Shown: piece after piece, positions 1 through 7,664 of the stretch
How positions within the stretch are numbered: position 1 is the first letter of the stretch
How the letters are laid out: every line of letters begins with the position of its first letter
Origin: Bacteroidales bacterium
GTDB lineage: Bacteria > Bacteroidota > Bacteroidia > Bacteroidales > Muribaculaceae
Direction: 5' to 3'
Assembly (NCBI GenBank): GCA_019416285.1
Contig: DXXM01000054.1
Location: 1-10,672, forward strand
DNA length: 10,672 nt
The notes under the pieces: generated by a model
Told to the model about the DNA's origin: nothing
Database searches by the model: none
What the model saw: only the letters and a program-made list of their open reading frames with translations
Translations under genes and position numbers: made by a program

Positions 1-58
1 TCCATCTCAACCTTGTGACCCCTCATTTTCACTTTTGTTGTTAAACAGCCTCTAAGTT

Positions 59-2155
59 ATGAATTTCCAGTTATCTTCACAATACAAGCCCACCGGCGAC
101 CAGCCGCAGGCAATCGAACAGCTTGTCGCCGGAATCAAGGCCGGAGAGAAGGCTCAGACCCTCCTCGGCGTGACCGGTTCGGGCAAGACCTTCACTATGG
201 CCAATGTCATAGCGCAGATTGAAAAGCCCACCCTCATCCTCAGCCACAACAAGACCCTCGCGGCACAGCTCTACAGCGAGTTCAAGGGATTTTTCCCGAA
301 CAACTCGGTGCAGTATTTCGTGTCGTACTACGATTACTATCAACCGGAGGCCTACATCCCCACCGTAGACAAGTATATCGAGAAGGACCTGATGATCAAC
401 GACGAAATCGAGAAACTACGTCTCGCCACCGTGTCGGCGCTCCTTTCCGGGCGCAAGGATGTGGTGGTGGTCTCCTCCGTGTCATGTCTCTACGGTATGG
501 GCAACCCGGAGGATTTCGACAGCAACGTAGTGACCGTGAAAGTCGGGCAGAAGATAACACGCAACAAATTCCTGCGCTCACTCGTGGGCTCGCTCTACTC
601 GCGCAACGAACTGGAACTCTCGCGCGGCACGTTCCGCGTCAAGGGCGACACGGTCGACATCCGCCTCGCCTACGAGGAAATCATCGTGCGCGTCACCTTC
701 TGGGGCGACGAAATCGAGTCCATCAAGACCCTCCATCCCGACGACAACGTGTCGCTCGGAAACCACGATATTTTCCAGATTTACCCCGCCAACCTCTTCG
801 TGACCTCACCGGAGCGCATGGGCTCCGCGATAGGTCAGATTGAGCTAGACCTCGGCGAGCAATACAACTATTTCATGCGTGAGGCCAAGGAACTCGAGGC
901 CAAACGCCTGCTCGAGCGTGTGACCTACGACGTTGAGATGCTCCGCGAGGTTGGCCACTGCTCCGGCATCGAGAACTACAGCCGATATTTCGACGGCCGT
1001 CAGCCCGGCATGCGCCCCTTCTGCCTCTTGGACTATTTCCCGAAAGATTTCCTTACAATAATCGACGAGAGCCACGTCACTCTCCCCCAATGCCGTGCCA
1101 TGTATGGCGGCGACCTCTCGCGCAAGCTAAACCTTGTGGAATACGGCTTCCGTCTCCCCGCCGCGCTCGACAACCGTCCGCTGAAATTCGAGGAATTCGA
1201 GAAACTCACACCACAGGTGCTCTATGTCAGCGCCACCCCCGCCGACTACGAGCTCGAGAAGTGCGAGGGAGTGGTTGTAGAGCAGATTATCCGTCCGACG
1301 GGACTCCTCGACCCGATAATCGAGGTGCGCCCCTCGCTCAATCAGATTGACGACCTGCTCCACGAAATCAACCTGCGCATCGAGCGCGACGAGCGCGTGC
1401 TCGTCACCACTCTTACCAAGCGTATGGCCGAGGAGCTCAACGACTATCTCACGCGCCTGCGCATCAAGACCGCCTATATCCACAGCGATGTCGACACGCT
1501 CGACCGCATCCGCATCCTCGACGGCCTCCGCGCCGGCGATTTCGATGTGCTCGTGGGTGTCAACCTGCTCCGCGAGGGTCTCGACCTGCCGGAAGTGTCG
1601 CTCGTGGCCATCCTCGACGCCGACAAGGAGGGATTTCTCCGCAGTCACCGCTCGCTCACGCAGACCGTCGGACGTGCCGCGCGAAACCTCAACGGCACGG
1701 TCATCATGTATGCCGACAAAATCACCGACTCCATGCAGCAGACCATCGACGAGACCTCGCGCCGCCGCGCCATGCAGCTCGCCTACAACGAGGAACACGG
1801 CATTACCCCGCAGGCCATCATCAAGGCCCGCAATTCCATCATCGGACTGGAGACCGACGACGATTCCACCGACAGCCGCCGAAGCGGAAAACGCCCGGCC
1901 TCACCGCAGAAGAGTTCGCGCGAAAACGGCCACAAACCGGCCATCCCATACGCCGAGGAATACAGCACGAAAGTCAACCTCGCCGCGGACCCTGTCATGC
2001 CCTATCTCTCGGCCGACGCCCTGCAGAAGCTCATCACCAAGCGACGCCTGGAGATGGTGGACGCCGCCAAGCGCATGGACTTCATCGAAGCCGCACGCCT
2101 GCGCGACGAAGTTCTCGCCATGGAGGACCAGCTCTCGAAAATGTCACCCTCCTGA
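59..2155 (+). CDS. uvrB: UvrABC system protein B (excinuclease helicase subunit)
   Basis: UvrB is the damage-verification subunit of bacterial nucleotide excision repair. It is loaded by UvrA, clamps one strand and recruits UvrC for incision. The 698-residue product is close to the usual length (about 670). Visible motifs in order: N-terminal PTGDQPQAI (11-19); Walker A GVTGSGKT (37-44); the aromatic beta-hairpin that inserts between DNA strands, YYDYYQPEAYIP (90-101); Walker B DESH (336-339); helicase motif VI QTVGRAARN (535-543); and a C-terminal UVR domain (about 655-691) that contacts UvrC. A polar, low-conservation linker (about 600-645) precedes the UVR domain. The start is the only one that keeps the conserved N-terminus. 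No Shine-Dalgarno is present, which is normal for Bacteroidetes. A weak -7-like CACTTTTG lies at 30-37, without a well-spaced partner. All functional motifs are intact. uvrA and uvrC are not in the window. Confidence 0.98.
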   Translation: MNFQLSSQYKPTGDQPQAIEQLVAGIKAGEKAQTLLGVTGSGKTFTMANVIAQIEKPTLILSHNKTLAAQLYSEFKGFFPNNSVQYFVSYYDYYQPEAYIPTVDKYIEKDLMINDEIEKLRLATVSALLSGRKDVVVVSSVSCLYGMGNPEDFDSNVVTVKVGQKITRNKFLRSLVGSLYSRNELELSRGTFRVKGDTVDIRLAYEEIIVRVTFWGDEIESIKTLHPDDNVSLGNHDIFQIYPANLFVTSPERMGSAIGQIELDLGEQYNYFMREAKELEAKRLLERVTYDVEMLREVGHCSGIENYSRYFDGRQPGMRPFCLLDYFPKDFLTIIDESHVTLPQCRAMYGGDLSRKLNLVEYGFRLPAALDNRPLKFEEFEKLTPQVLYVSATPADYELEKCEGVVVEQIIRPTGLLDPIIEVRPSLNQIDDLLHEINLRIERDERVLVTTLTKRMAEELNDYLTRLRIKTAYIHSDVDTLDRIRILDGLRAGDFDVLVGVNLLREGLDLPEVSLVAILDADKEGFLRSHRSLTQTVGRAARNLNGTVIMYADKITDSMQQTIDETSRRRAMQLAYNEEHGITPQAIIKARNSIIGLETDDDSTDSRRSGKRPASPQKSSRENGHKPAIPYAEEYSTKVNLAADPVMPYLSADALQKLITKRRLEMVDAAKRMDFIEAARLRDEVLAMEDQLSKMSPS

Positions 2156-2219
2156 CGCCCCACCTCCCGCCTTGAGGCAATTGCAGCCCTGAGGCAGCCT
2201 TTGTGAAATTCGCCTCCCT

Positions 2220-2243
2220 GTACGGACGCGATAAATCGCGTCC
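2220..2243. repeat. Palindromic dispersed-type repeat, copy 1
   Basis: GTAC followed by the 20-nt palindrome GGACGCGATAAATCGCGTCC. It can fold into an 8-bp stem with a TAAA loop. An identical 24-nt copy lies 73 nt downstream, also in the uvrB-ygiQ gap and in the same orientation. The pyrimidine-rich flanks are only loosely similar (CGCCTCCCT and TCCCCTCCG just upstream). The form suggests a REP-like extragenic palindrome. There is no U-tract, so it is not a textbook terminator. Confidence 0.75.
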
Positions 2244-2292
2244 CCATCACAAATCGCATCTGCATCATCCAACCGCAAAAATTTCCCCTCCG

Positions 2293-2316
2293 GTACGGAC
2301 GCGATAAATCGCGTCC
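2293..2316. repeat. Palindromic dispersed-type repeat, copy 2
   Basis: This is an exact 24-nt duplicate of the repeat at 2220-2243, with the same hairpin potential (8-bp GC-rich stem). It sits 71 bp before the ygiQ start. The rest of the 232-bp gap (2156-2387) is C-rich and holds no recognisable Bacteroidales promoter. Confidence 0.75.
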
Positions 2317-2387
2317 TCATCCTCCTCCCCATCCACGGCCCCCAAAAAGCATCCGCATCCGCAAAACAACCGCAAAACAAACCCACA

Positions 2388-4283
2388 ATGGATAATTCCA
2401 AACCAAATAAATCCGCAAAGACACAACACACACCATATCCCGGAGCAGACCGCTATCTCCCCACAAGCGTCAAGGAGATGAAAGCGCTCGGCTGGGACCA
2501 CGTAGACATCGTGCTCTTCACAGGCGACGCCTACGTCGACCACCCCTCATTCGGCACCGCCGTCATCGGCCGTATCCTTCAGGCCGAAGGCTACAACGTG
2601 GCCATCGTCCCCCAACCCAACTGGCAGGACGACTTGCGCGATTTCCGGAAATTCGGTGCCCCGCGCCTCTTCTTCGGAGTATCGGCCGGTGCCATGGACT
2701 CGATGGTCAACCACTACACCGCCGCTCGCCGTCGTCGCAGCGACGACGCCTATACACCCGGCGGACGCCACGGCGCCCGTCCCGACTACCCCACCATAGT
2801 ATATTCCAGGATTCTCCGCGAGCTTTTCCCCGACACCCCGATTATAGCCGGAGGCATTGAGGCCTCTATGCGCCGCCTGAGCCACTATGACTACTGGCAG
2901 GACAAACTGCGGCCGTCAATTCTTGCCGACTGCGAGGCCGACATCATCAGCTACGGCATGGGCGAGAAAGGAACCGTGGAGCTCGCGCGCCGTCTTGCCG
3001 CCGGAGATAGAATCGGCGACATCCTCGACATGCCTCAGACAGTAGTACGCGTAACCGAGGCTGACTTTGCGGCCGCCGAGGGAGACATAATCCTCCACTC
3101 ATTCGACGAGTGCCGCCGCGACAAGCGCCTGCAGGCCGAGAATTTCAAACACATCGAGCAGCAGAGCAACGCTATGCACGGCCGCACTCTCTGGCAGCGC
3201 CACGACGGTTTCTGGGTAAAGGTAAACCCGATGTATCCGCCCATGACCACCGAGGAAATCGACGCCTCATTTGACCTCCCCTACACCCGCATGCCCCATC
3301 CCCGCTACAAGGACAAGCGCATACCCGCCTACGAGATGATACGCCACTCGGTCAACATCCACCGCGGCTGTTTCGGCGGCTGCTCCTTCTGCACCATCTC
3401 CGCCCATCAGGGCAAATTCATAGCGTCGCGCAGCAAGGAGTCGGTGCTCCGCGAGGTGAAGCAGGTCACCCGCATGCCGGATTTCAAGGGCTACCTCAGC
3501 GACATCGGAGGCCCGAGCGCCAACATGTACCGCATGAGCGGAAAGAATCTCGCCCTATGCGAGAAATGCTTCAAGCCCTCCTGTCTGCATCCGAAAGTGT
3601 GTCCCAACCTCAACACCGACCATCAGCCGCTGCTCGATCTCTACCATGCCGTCGACGCGATGCCGGGAGTGAAGAAATCATTTATCGGAAGCGGTGTCCG
3701 CTACGACCTCTCCATGCACCGCACCGGCGACAGCCGCATCGACGCGACAAACCGCCGCTACAACGAGGAGCTCATCACCTCTCATGTCTCCGGACGCCTG
3801 AAAGTGGCGCCGGAACACACCTCCGACACCGTGCTCAACCTCATGCGCAAGCCCTCCTTTCAGCTCTACCACGAGTTCAGCCGGTTTTTTGACACCGTAA
3901 ACTCGCGCCACGGCCTCAAACAGCAGCTCATCCCCTACTTCATCTCCTCGCATCCCGGATGCCGTGAGGTGGACATGGCCGAACTTGCCGCCGAGACAAA
4001 GGAACTGAACCTGCATCTCGAACAGGTGCAGGATTTCACACCGACGCCGATGACTCTCTCGACCGAAATCTACTATACGGGCTATCATCCCTATACCGGA
4101 GAGAAGGTCTTTACACCCATCACTTCCGAAGAGAAACTCGCGCAGCGCAAATACTTCTTCTGGTACGACAATGCCTACCGCCCCGACATCATGCGCTCTC
4201 TCCAGCGCATGCACCGTACCGATCTGCTCAACCGCCTCTTCCCACCCCGCGCATCACATCCCTACCGCAGCCGCAGGAAATGA
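2388..4283 (+). CDS. ygiQ: YgiQ-family radical SAM protein (UPF0313)
   Basis: This is a radical S-adenosylmethionine enzyme of the YgiQ/UPF0313 family. Its substrate is not established. The 631-residue product starts with a basic, Asn/Lys-rich stretch, then PTSVKEM (25-31) and GDAYVDHPSFG (47-57), typical of the family's N-terminal domain. AGGIEASMRRLSHYDYW follows near residues 154-170. The radical SAM cluster is the CX3CX2C motif C328, C332, C335, in the context HRGCFGGCSFC, and would hold the 4Fe-4S cluster that cleaves SAM. A second Cys group (C391, C394, C399, C405) could hold another metal or cluster; that is inference. The C-terminus is basic (PYRSRRK). The protein is somewhat shorter than E. 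coli YgiQ (about 740 residues), mainly at the C-terminal end. The start at 2388 follows an A-rich stretch and preserves the family N-terminus. It lies downstream of uvrB on the same strand, without a visible promoter, and faces the IMPase-family gene 9 bp away. Confidence 0.93.
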   Translation: MDNSKPNKSAKTQHTPYPGADRYLPTSVKEMKALGWDHVDIVLFTGDAYVDHPSFGTAVIGRILQAEGYNVAIVPQPNWQDDLRDFRKFGAPRLFFGVSAGAMDSMVNHYTAARRRRSDDAYTPGGRHGARPDYPTIVYSRILRELFPDTPIIAGGIEASMRRLSHYDYWQDKLRPSILADCEADIISYGMGEKGTVELARRLAAGDRIGDILDMPQTVVRVTEADFAAAEGDIILHSFDECRRDKRLQAENFKHIEQQSNAMHGRTLWQRHDGFWVKVNPMYPPMTTEEIDASFDLPYTRMPHPRYKDKRIPAYEMIRHSVNIHRGCFGGCSFCTISAHQGKFIASRSKESVLREVKQVTRMPDFKGYLSDIGGPSANMYRMSGKNLALCEKCFKPSCLHPKVCPNLNTDHQPLLDLYHAVDAMPGVKKSFIGSGVRYDLSMHRTGDSRIDATNRRYNEELITSHVSGRLKVAPEHTSDTVLNLMRKPSFQLYHEFSRFFDTVNSRHGLKQQLIPYFISSHPGCREVDMAELAAETKELNLHLEQVQDFTPTPMTLSTEIYYTGYHPYTGEKVFTPITSEEKLAQRKYFFWYDNAYRPDIMRSLQRMHRTDLLNRLFPPRASHPYRSRRK

Positions 4284-4292
4284 GTTCTTCGT

Positions 4293-5069
4293 TTACTTCC
4301 GAGGTTCTTTGCAGAGGAGCGGAAGAAGCTGGTCGTGGATTGCGGGAGAGCCGCAGACTATAGATATACCCCGGTCCCGGCGGAAGCGCGTGCAGATACC
4401 TCCGGCCTCCTCGACAATGAGGGTGGCGGCATTGACGTCCCACTCGTGGAGGTTCAGCTCCCAATAGCCGCCGAGGAAACCGGCTGCGGTGTAACACATG
4501 TCGACCGTGGCGGAACCGAGACGGCGGATGTCGCGCACGAGAGGGAGTATGCGCGCGAGATTGTCGAGATTATTGTCAGGATTGACATTCTTGTCGACCG
4601 GAAAGCCGGTGGACACGAGCGAGCGCGACAGACTCTGCTCGGCTGAGACATGTATTCTCCGGCCATTGAGCCATGCACCCTCTCCCCTGACGGCATGAAA
4701 CATCTCGTCCGTAGCCGGAAGATAGACCACACCGGTCTCGGTGCGTCCGTGGTGTTCGACACCTATGCTGATTGACCAGAGCGGAAGTCCGGCAAAGAAA
4801 TTGCTTGTCCCGTCAATCGGGTCGATGACCCAGCGGTAGTCAGCCGACCCGTCGGTCTCGCCCGATTCCTCGGAAAGAATCGAATGGTCTGAATAGTGTG
4901 TGCGGATGAACTCTGTGATATGCGCCTCACATTCCTTGTCGGCTGTGGTGACGATGTCACTGTCGTTGAGCTTGTTGTGGATATCCATCGCGTGGCGTCC
5001 GCGGAAATAGCTCATGGCTATCTCTCCGGCCTCGCGAGCACAACGCATCACTTCATTTACCATAATCAT
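4293..5069 (-). CDS. Inositol monophosphatase family protein (SuhB/CysQ-type sugar phosphatase)
   Basis: This is a Mg-dependent, Li-sensitive-type phosphatase fold. Family members hydrolyse inositol 1-phosphate, 3'-phosphoadenosine 5'-phosphate or fructose 1,6-bisphosphate, and the exact substrate cannot be read from the sequence. From the chosen start (258 residues) the metal-binding motifs are all present: EES (67-69), DPIDGTSNF (83-91, metal ligands D83 and D86) and EWDVNAATLIVEEAGG (209-224, ligand D211). The open frame extends upstream to an ATG at 5114. However, that extension contains a Bacteroidales -7 box (5091-5098), so a leaderless-length start at 5069 (MIMVNEV) or 5063 (MVNEV) is far more likely. 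The helix MRCAREAGEIAMSYF then falls at the usual distance from the N-terminus. The stop is 9 bp from the ygiQ stop, in a convergent arrangement. ahpC lies upstream on the same strand, but the intervening hairpin and promoter suggest separate transcription. Confidence 0.9.
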   Translation of the reverse strand: MIMVNEVMRCAREAGEIAMSYFRGRHAMDIHNKLNDSDIVTTADKECEAHITEFIRTHYSDHSILSEESGETDGSADYRWVIDPIDGTSNFFAGLPLWSISIGVEHHGRTETGVVYLPATDEMFHAVRGEGAWLNGRRIHVSAEQSLSRSLVSTGFPVDKNVNPDNNLDNLARILPLVRDIRRLGSATVDMCYTAAGFLGGYWELNLHEWDVNAATLIVEEAGGICTRFRRDRGISIVCGSPAIHDQLLPLLCKEPRK

Positions 5070-5090
5070 GATGAATTGATTTGATTTATA

Positions 5091-5098
5091 CAAAAGTA
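5091..5098 (-). promoter_or_regulatory. Predicted -7 box for the IMPase-family gene
   Basis: On the minus strand this reads TACTTTTG, an exact match to the Bacteroidetes -7 consensus TAnnTTTG. It lies 21 nt upstream of the ATG at 5069, so it implies a short leader. The -33 element is weak: the nearest TTG is at 5124-5122, a 23-bp spacing, slightly longer than the usual 19-21. The box overlaps the longest possible reading frame and therefore argues against the 5114 start. Confidence 0.55.
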
Positions 5099-5114
5099 AT
5101 AAAAAAGACAACAT

Positions 5115-5163
5115 ACCGCCGCAAGTTCATGCTTTTTATCAGACAGGCAGAATTTACGGCGGT
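5115..5163 (-). terminator. Long imperfect hairpin downstream of ahpC
   Basis: The arms 5115-5128 and 5150-5163 form a 14-bp stem with one mismatch and one G-U pair. The outer 7 bp (ACCGCCG/CGGCGGT) are perfect. It starts 24 nt after the ahpC stop in the direction of ahpC transcription, and a T-rich stretch (TCTTTTTT) follows within about 10 nt. Its placement suits an ahpC terminator or processing stem ahead of the next gene's promoter. The loop is long (21 nt) and the T-run is displaced, so the call is moderate. Confidence 0.45.
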
Positions 5164-5186
5164 GTGTGTATATTTAAATTCAGCTT

Positions 5187-5753
5187 TTAGATTTTACCTA
5201 CGAGGTCAATGCCGGGCTTGAGAGTGCTCTTACCGGGTTTCCAGCGGGCCGGGCACACCTGATCGCCGTGTTCGGCCACGAACTGAGCGGCCTCGAGCTT
5301 GCGGAGAAGCTCCTCGGCGTTACGTCCGATACCGTTGTCCTGAACTTCGGCAATCTTTATCTTGCCTTCCGGGTTAATGACGAAAGTGCCGCGGTAGGAC
5401 ATGAAGTCGTCCGGATTGAGCACTCCGAAGTATTCCGAAAGAAAACCGGTCTTGTCGGCGAGCATCGGGAATTTCACTTTCTTGATGGAATCGCTGGCGT
5501 CGTGCCATGCCTTGTGGGTGAACTGACTGTCGGTGCTCACGCTGTAGACCTCGGCGCCTAATTCCTTGAACTTATCATAGTTCTCCGCCATGTCGACGAG
5601 TTCGGTCGGACACACGAATGTGAAGTCGGCGGGATAGAAAAAGAGAATTGACCACTTTCCGCGGAGGTCAGCGTCTGTGACGGTCTTGAAATTGCCGTCG
5701 ACAAACGCCTCGACTGAAAACTGCGGAATTTCCTGATTGATGATTGTCTGCAT
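5187..5753 (-). CDS. ahpC: Alkyl hydroperoxide reductase subunit C (typical 2-Cys peroxiredoxin)
   Basis: AhpC is a cytosolic peroxiredoxin that reduces H2O2, organic hydroperoxides and peroxynitrite. It is normally recycled by AhpF. The 188-residue product matches the usual AhpC length. The active-site block FFYPADFTFVCPTEL (38-52) contains the conserved P41, T45 and peroxidatic C48. The resolving cysteine C167 is in VCPARWKPG, and the C-terminal tail (KPGIDLVGKI) is typical of the AhpC class. ahpF is not adjacent within the window, unlike the common ahpCF arrangement; it could be elsewhere or the reductant could differ. The gene is transcribed away from rprX across a 408-bp divergent region. 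No clean TAnnTTTG promoter is seen for ahpC. Peroxide control (for example by OxyR) is known in Bacteroides, but no site can be assigned here. Confidence 0.96.
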   Translation of the reverse strand: MQTIINQEIPQFSVEAFVDGNFKTVTDADLRGKWSILFFYPADFTFVCPTELVDMAENYDKFKELGAEVYSVSTDSQFTHKAWHDASDSIKKVKFPMLADKTGFLSEYFGVLNPDDFMSYRGTFVINPEGKIKIAEVQDNGIGRNAEELLRKLEAAQFVAEHGDQVCPARWKPGKSTLKPGIDLVGKI

Positions 5754-5995
5754 AGTTTCGATTATAGTTTTTTAGTAGAGTTGTGTGCTGTGATATTCCA
5801 TAGGCTTGCGTGAGTCCGTCCGGCATGGGACCGGACGCAGGACCCGCAATCATAAAAGACAACAAATTCCCGAAAACGAAGGTTCGCTATGAGCCCAAAT
5901 GCCTTTTTTACTTAATTTTTTCGCAACACAAAGTATTATAAATAGTTAAAAGCATCTTTTTCAAGGAACAAATCGGGCGATTCAGGTTTTTTATG

Positions 5996-6026
5996 TTGTC
6001 AAATTCACATTTTTATGTTAATTTTG
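5996..6026 (+). promoter_or_regulatory. Predicted rprXY promoter (Bacteroidetes type)
   Basis: The -33 element is TTG (5996-5998) and the -7 element is TAATTTTG (6019-6026), a full match to TAnnTTTG, with a 20-bp spacer, which is optimal. Transcription would begin near 6033 and give a leader of about 130 nt ahead of rprX. Confidence 0.65.
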
Positions 6027-6070
6027 ACGCAAAATGTTAACGCCATTGGAACTTGTTTGAAAATATTTAC

Positions 6071-6093
6071 AACAATTATACATTGCAATTGTT
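6071..6093. promoter_or_regulatory. Dyad in rprXY leader, possible operator
   Basis: AACAATT, a 9-nt spacer and AATTGTT form a perfect 7-bp dyad. It lies downstream of the predicted transcription start. The symmetry suits a dimeric DNA-binding protein, perhaps autoregulation by RprY, but no known RprY consensus was matched, so the role is a guess. Confidence 0.3.
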
Positions 6094-6126
6094 AACATAT
6101 TAAATATCCATCTGATTTCAATGGGC

Positions 6127-6138
6127 GTCCCGCGGGAC
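6127..6138. repeat. 12-bp perfect GC palindrome before rprX
   Basis: GTCCCGCGGGAC is fully self-complementary and stands out in an AT-rich leader, 23 nt before the rprX start. It may be an operator half-site pair or a small RNA stem that affects translation. It is too short to decide. Confidence 0.35.
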
Positions 6139-6161
6139 ACACATTATTATATATAAGGAAA

Positions 6162-7658
6162 ATGAAAAAGTCAACTATCTGGTTTCTGACAATCATAATG
6201 GCACTGACCTTCATCGGACTGCTCTATGTGCAGATAATGTACATGAACAATATGAAGAAGATGCGCGACGACCAGTTTGCAGAAGGAGTGAAGCGCTCCC
6301 TCTACGCTGTCAGCACCAGACTCGAACAGGACGAGACCAAGCATTTTCTTGAAGAGGACATGGCCACGATGGAAACCCAGTTCTATCCGCGTCCTAATCC
6401 CGACGGCTCTGTCGACATCAACTACAACTTCACCACCTCCGAGGGAATCAACTATGACCTCACTCTCAAGGGCAACATAGACCAGCGGAGCTCCAACAGT
6501 TCCATGCGTGAAATCATGCGTGGAAAATACCTGTATCAGAAAGGACTGCTCGACGAAGTGATATTCAACATCATCACCCAGTCAAGCAACCGCCCCATAA
6601 GCGAGCGCGCCGACTCCACGGAAGTCAACCGCTATCTCCGTTCCGAGCTCGACAACAACGGTCTGGCTCTCCCCTACGAGTATGCCGTGGTCAACCGCGT
6701 GGGAGGTATAGTCTACCGCTCGGCAGGCTATCACCCGACGCTGCGCGACGAGAACTCGATGTTTATACAGACTCTGTTTCCCAACGACCCGAAAAACAAG
6801 ATGTATTACCTCAAGGTCTATTTCCCGACCAAGAACGATTATATCTTTGACTCGATACGTTTCATGATACCCTCGTTTATCTTCACTTTCGTGCTGCTCG
6901 TCACCTTCCTCTGCACCATCATCCTGGCGTTCAGACAGAAGAAGCTCACGGAGATGAAAAACGACTTCATCAACAACATGACCCACGAATTCAAGACCCC
7001 TATCTCCACCATCTCGCTCGCCGCGCAGATGCTCAATGACGGGGCGGTTCTGAAATCGCCGGCCATGCTCTCACACATCTCCACCGTCATCAACGACGAG
7101 ACTAAACGCCTGCGTTTCCAGGTGGAGAAGGTGTTGCAGATGTCGATGTTCGAGCGTCAGAAAGCCACCCTGCGCCTGCAGGATGTGGACGCCAACGTGC
7201 TCATAGCCAACATCACCTCGACATTCAAACTCAAGGTCGAGAAATACGGCGGCAAAATCGACGCCGTGCTCGACGCCGAGGATTCCACCGTCAATGTCGA
7301 CGAGATGCACTTCACCAACGTAATCTTCAACCTTCTCGACAATGCCGTGAAATATCGGCGTGAAGATGAGCCGCTGCGACTCACCGTCAGCACACGCAAC
7401 GTCAGCAGCCACGGTGCCGAGCGCATAGCCATCACCATCCAGGACAACGGAATCGGCATGAAGCGCGAGGATCTGAAGAAGATTTTCGAGAAATTCTATC
7501 GCGTGTCCACAGGCAATCGCCACGACGTCAAAGGCTTCGGCCTCGGACTCGCCTACGTCAAGAAAATGGTGGGCGAACTCGGCGGCGAAATCAGTGTGGA
7601 CAGCGAACTCAATGTAGGAACAAAATTTATCATAATATTACCAATAACTAAAAACTAA
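6162..7658 (+). CDS. rprX: Two-component sensor histidine kinase, RprX-like
   Basis: This is a membrane sensor kinase that phosphorylates the regulator encoded 6 nt downstream. It has 498 residues. Transmembrane helix 1 is about 5-26, a periplasmic sensor region of roughly 200 residues (about 28-232) follows, and helix 2 is about 234-257. The cytoplasmic part begins almost at once with the HisKA helix NDFINNMTHEFKTP, with phospho-acceptor H275. The ATPase domain has the N box NLLDNAVKY (390-398), G1 DNGIGM (428-433) and G2 GFGLGLAYVKKM (458-469). All catalytic motifs are intact. Only about 10 residues separate helix 2 from the HisKA segment, so there is no HAMP domain. The periplasmic sequence shows no domain that can be named by eye, and the ligand is unknown. 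The name comes from resemblance, from memory, to Bacteroides RprX, and above all from the very RprY-like partner. The start follows TATATAAGGAAA. Confidence 0.9.
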   Translation: MKKSTIWFLTIIMALTFIGLLYVQIMYMNNMKKMRDDQFAEGVKRSLYAVSTRLEQDETKHFLEEDMATMETQFYPRPNPDGSVDINYNFTTSEGINYDLTLKGNIDQRSSNSSMREIMRGKYLYQKGLLDEVIFNIITQSSNRPISERADSTEVNRYLRSELDNNGLALPYEYAVVNRVGGIVYRSAGYHPTLRDENSMFIQTLFPNDPKNKMYYLKVYFPTKNDYIFDSIRFMIPSFIFTFVLLVTFLCTIILAFRQKKLTEMKNDFINNMTHEFKTPISTISLAAQMLNDGAVLKSPAMLSHISTVINDETKRLRFQVEKVLQMSMFERQKATLRLQDVDANVLIANITSTFKLKVEKYGGKIDAVLDAEDSTVNVDEMHFTNVIFNLLDNAVKYRREDEPLRLTVSTRNVSSHGAERIAITIQDNGIGMKREDLKKIFEKFYRVSTGNRHDVKGFGLGLAYVKKMVGELGGEISVDSELNVGTKFIIILPITKN

Positions 7659-7664
7659 AGAACT

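Larger units (their letters stand above)
5754..6161. other. Divergent regulatory region between ahpC and rprX
   Basis: This is a 408-bp gene-free region. The ahpC-proximal third (5806-5849) holds an imperfect hairpin: TTGCG/CGCAA outside, and a perfect 7-bp CGTCCGG/CCGGACG stem (5817-5823/5831-5837) with a 7-nt loop. The middle is very AT-rich. The rprX-proximal part holds a full promoter (5996-6026), a 23-bp dyad (6071-6093) and a 12-bp palindrome (6127-6138). The small minus-strand frame at 5668-5865 overlaps ahpC and resembles no protein; it is treated as noise. Confidence 0.7.

Noticed and set aside
1127..1798. Long minus-strand open frame of 223 codons inside uvrB
   Set aside because: It is a shadow of the strongly biased uvrB coding frame. 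uvrB is intact and has every family motif.
1347..2192. 281-codon plus-strand frame overlapping uvrB
   Set aside because: It is a +1 shadow of uvrB, with Ser/Thr/Arg-rich low-complexity translation, and is not a gene.
3678..4214. 178-codon minus-strand frame inside ygiQ
   Set aside because: It lies antisense to a complete, motif-bearing gene and has no recognisable family; it is a codon-bias shadow.
4296..4325. CTTCCG/CGGAAG dyad as a terminator between ygiQ and the IMPase-family gene
   Set aside because: It has only 6 bp with an 18-nt loop and lies within the IMPase coding sequence, with no T-run.
5070..5114. N-terminal extension of the IMPase-family protein (MLSFLLLLYKSNQF) as a signal or membrane segment
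   Set aside because: The stretch holds a perfect -7 promoter box on the minus strand and is AT-rich noncoding in character. The family normally begins near MVNEV, so a later start is preferred.
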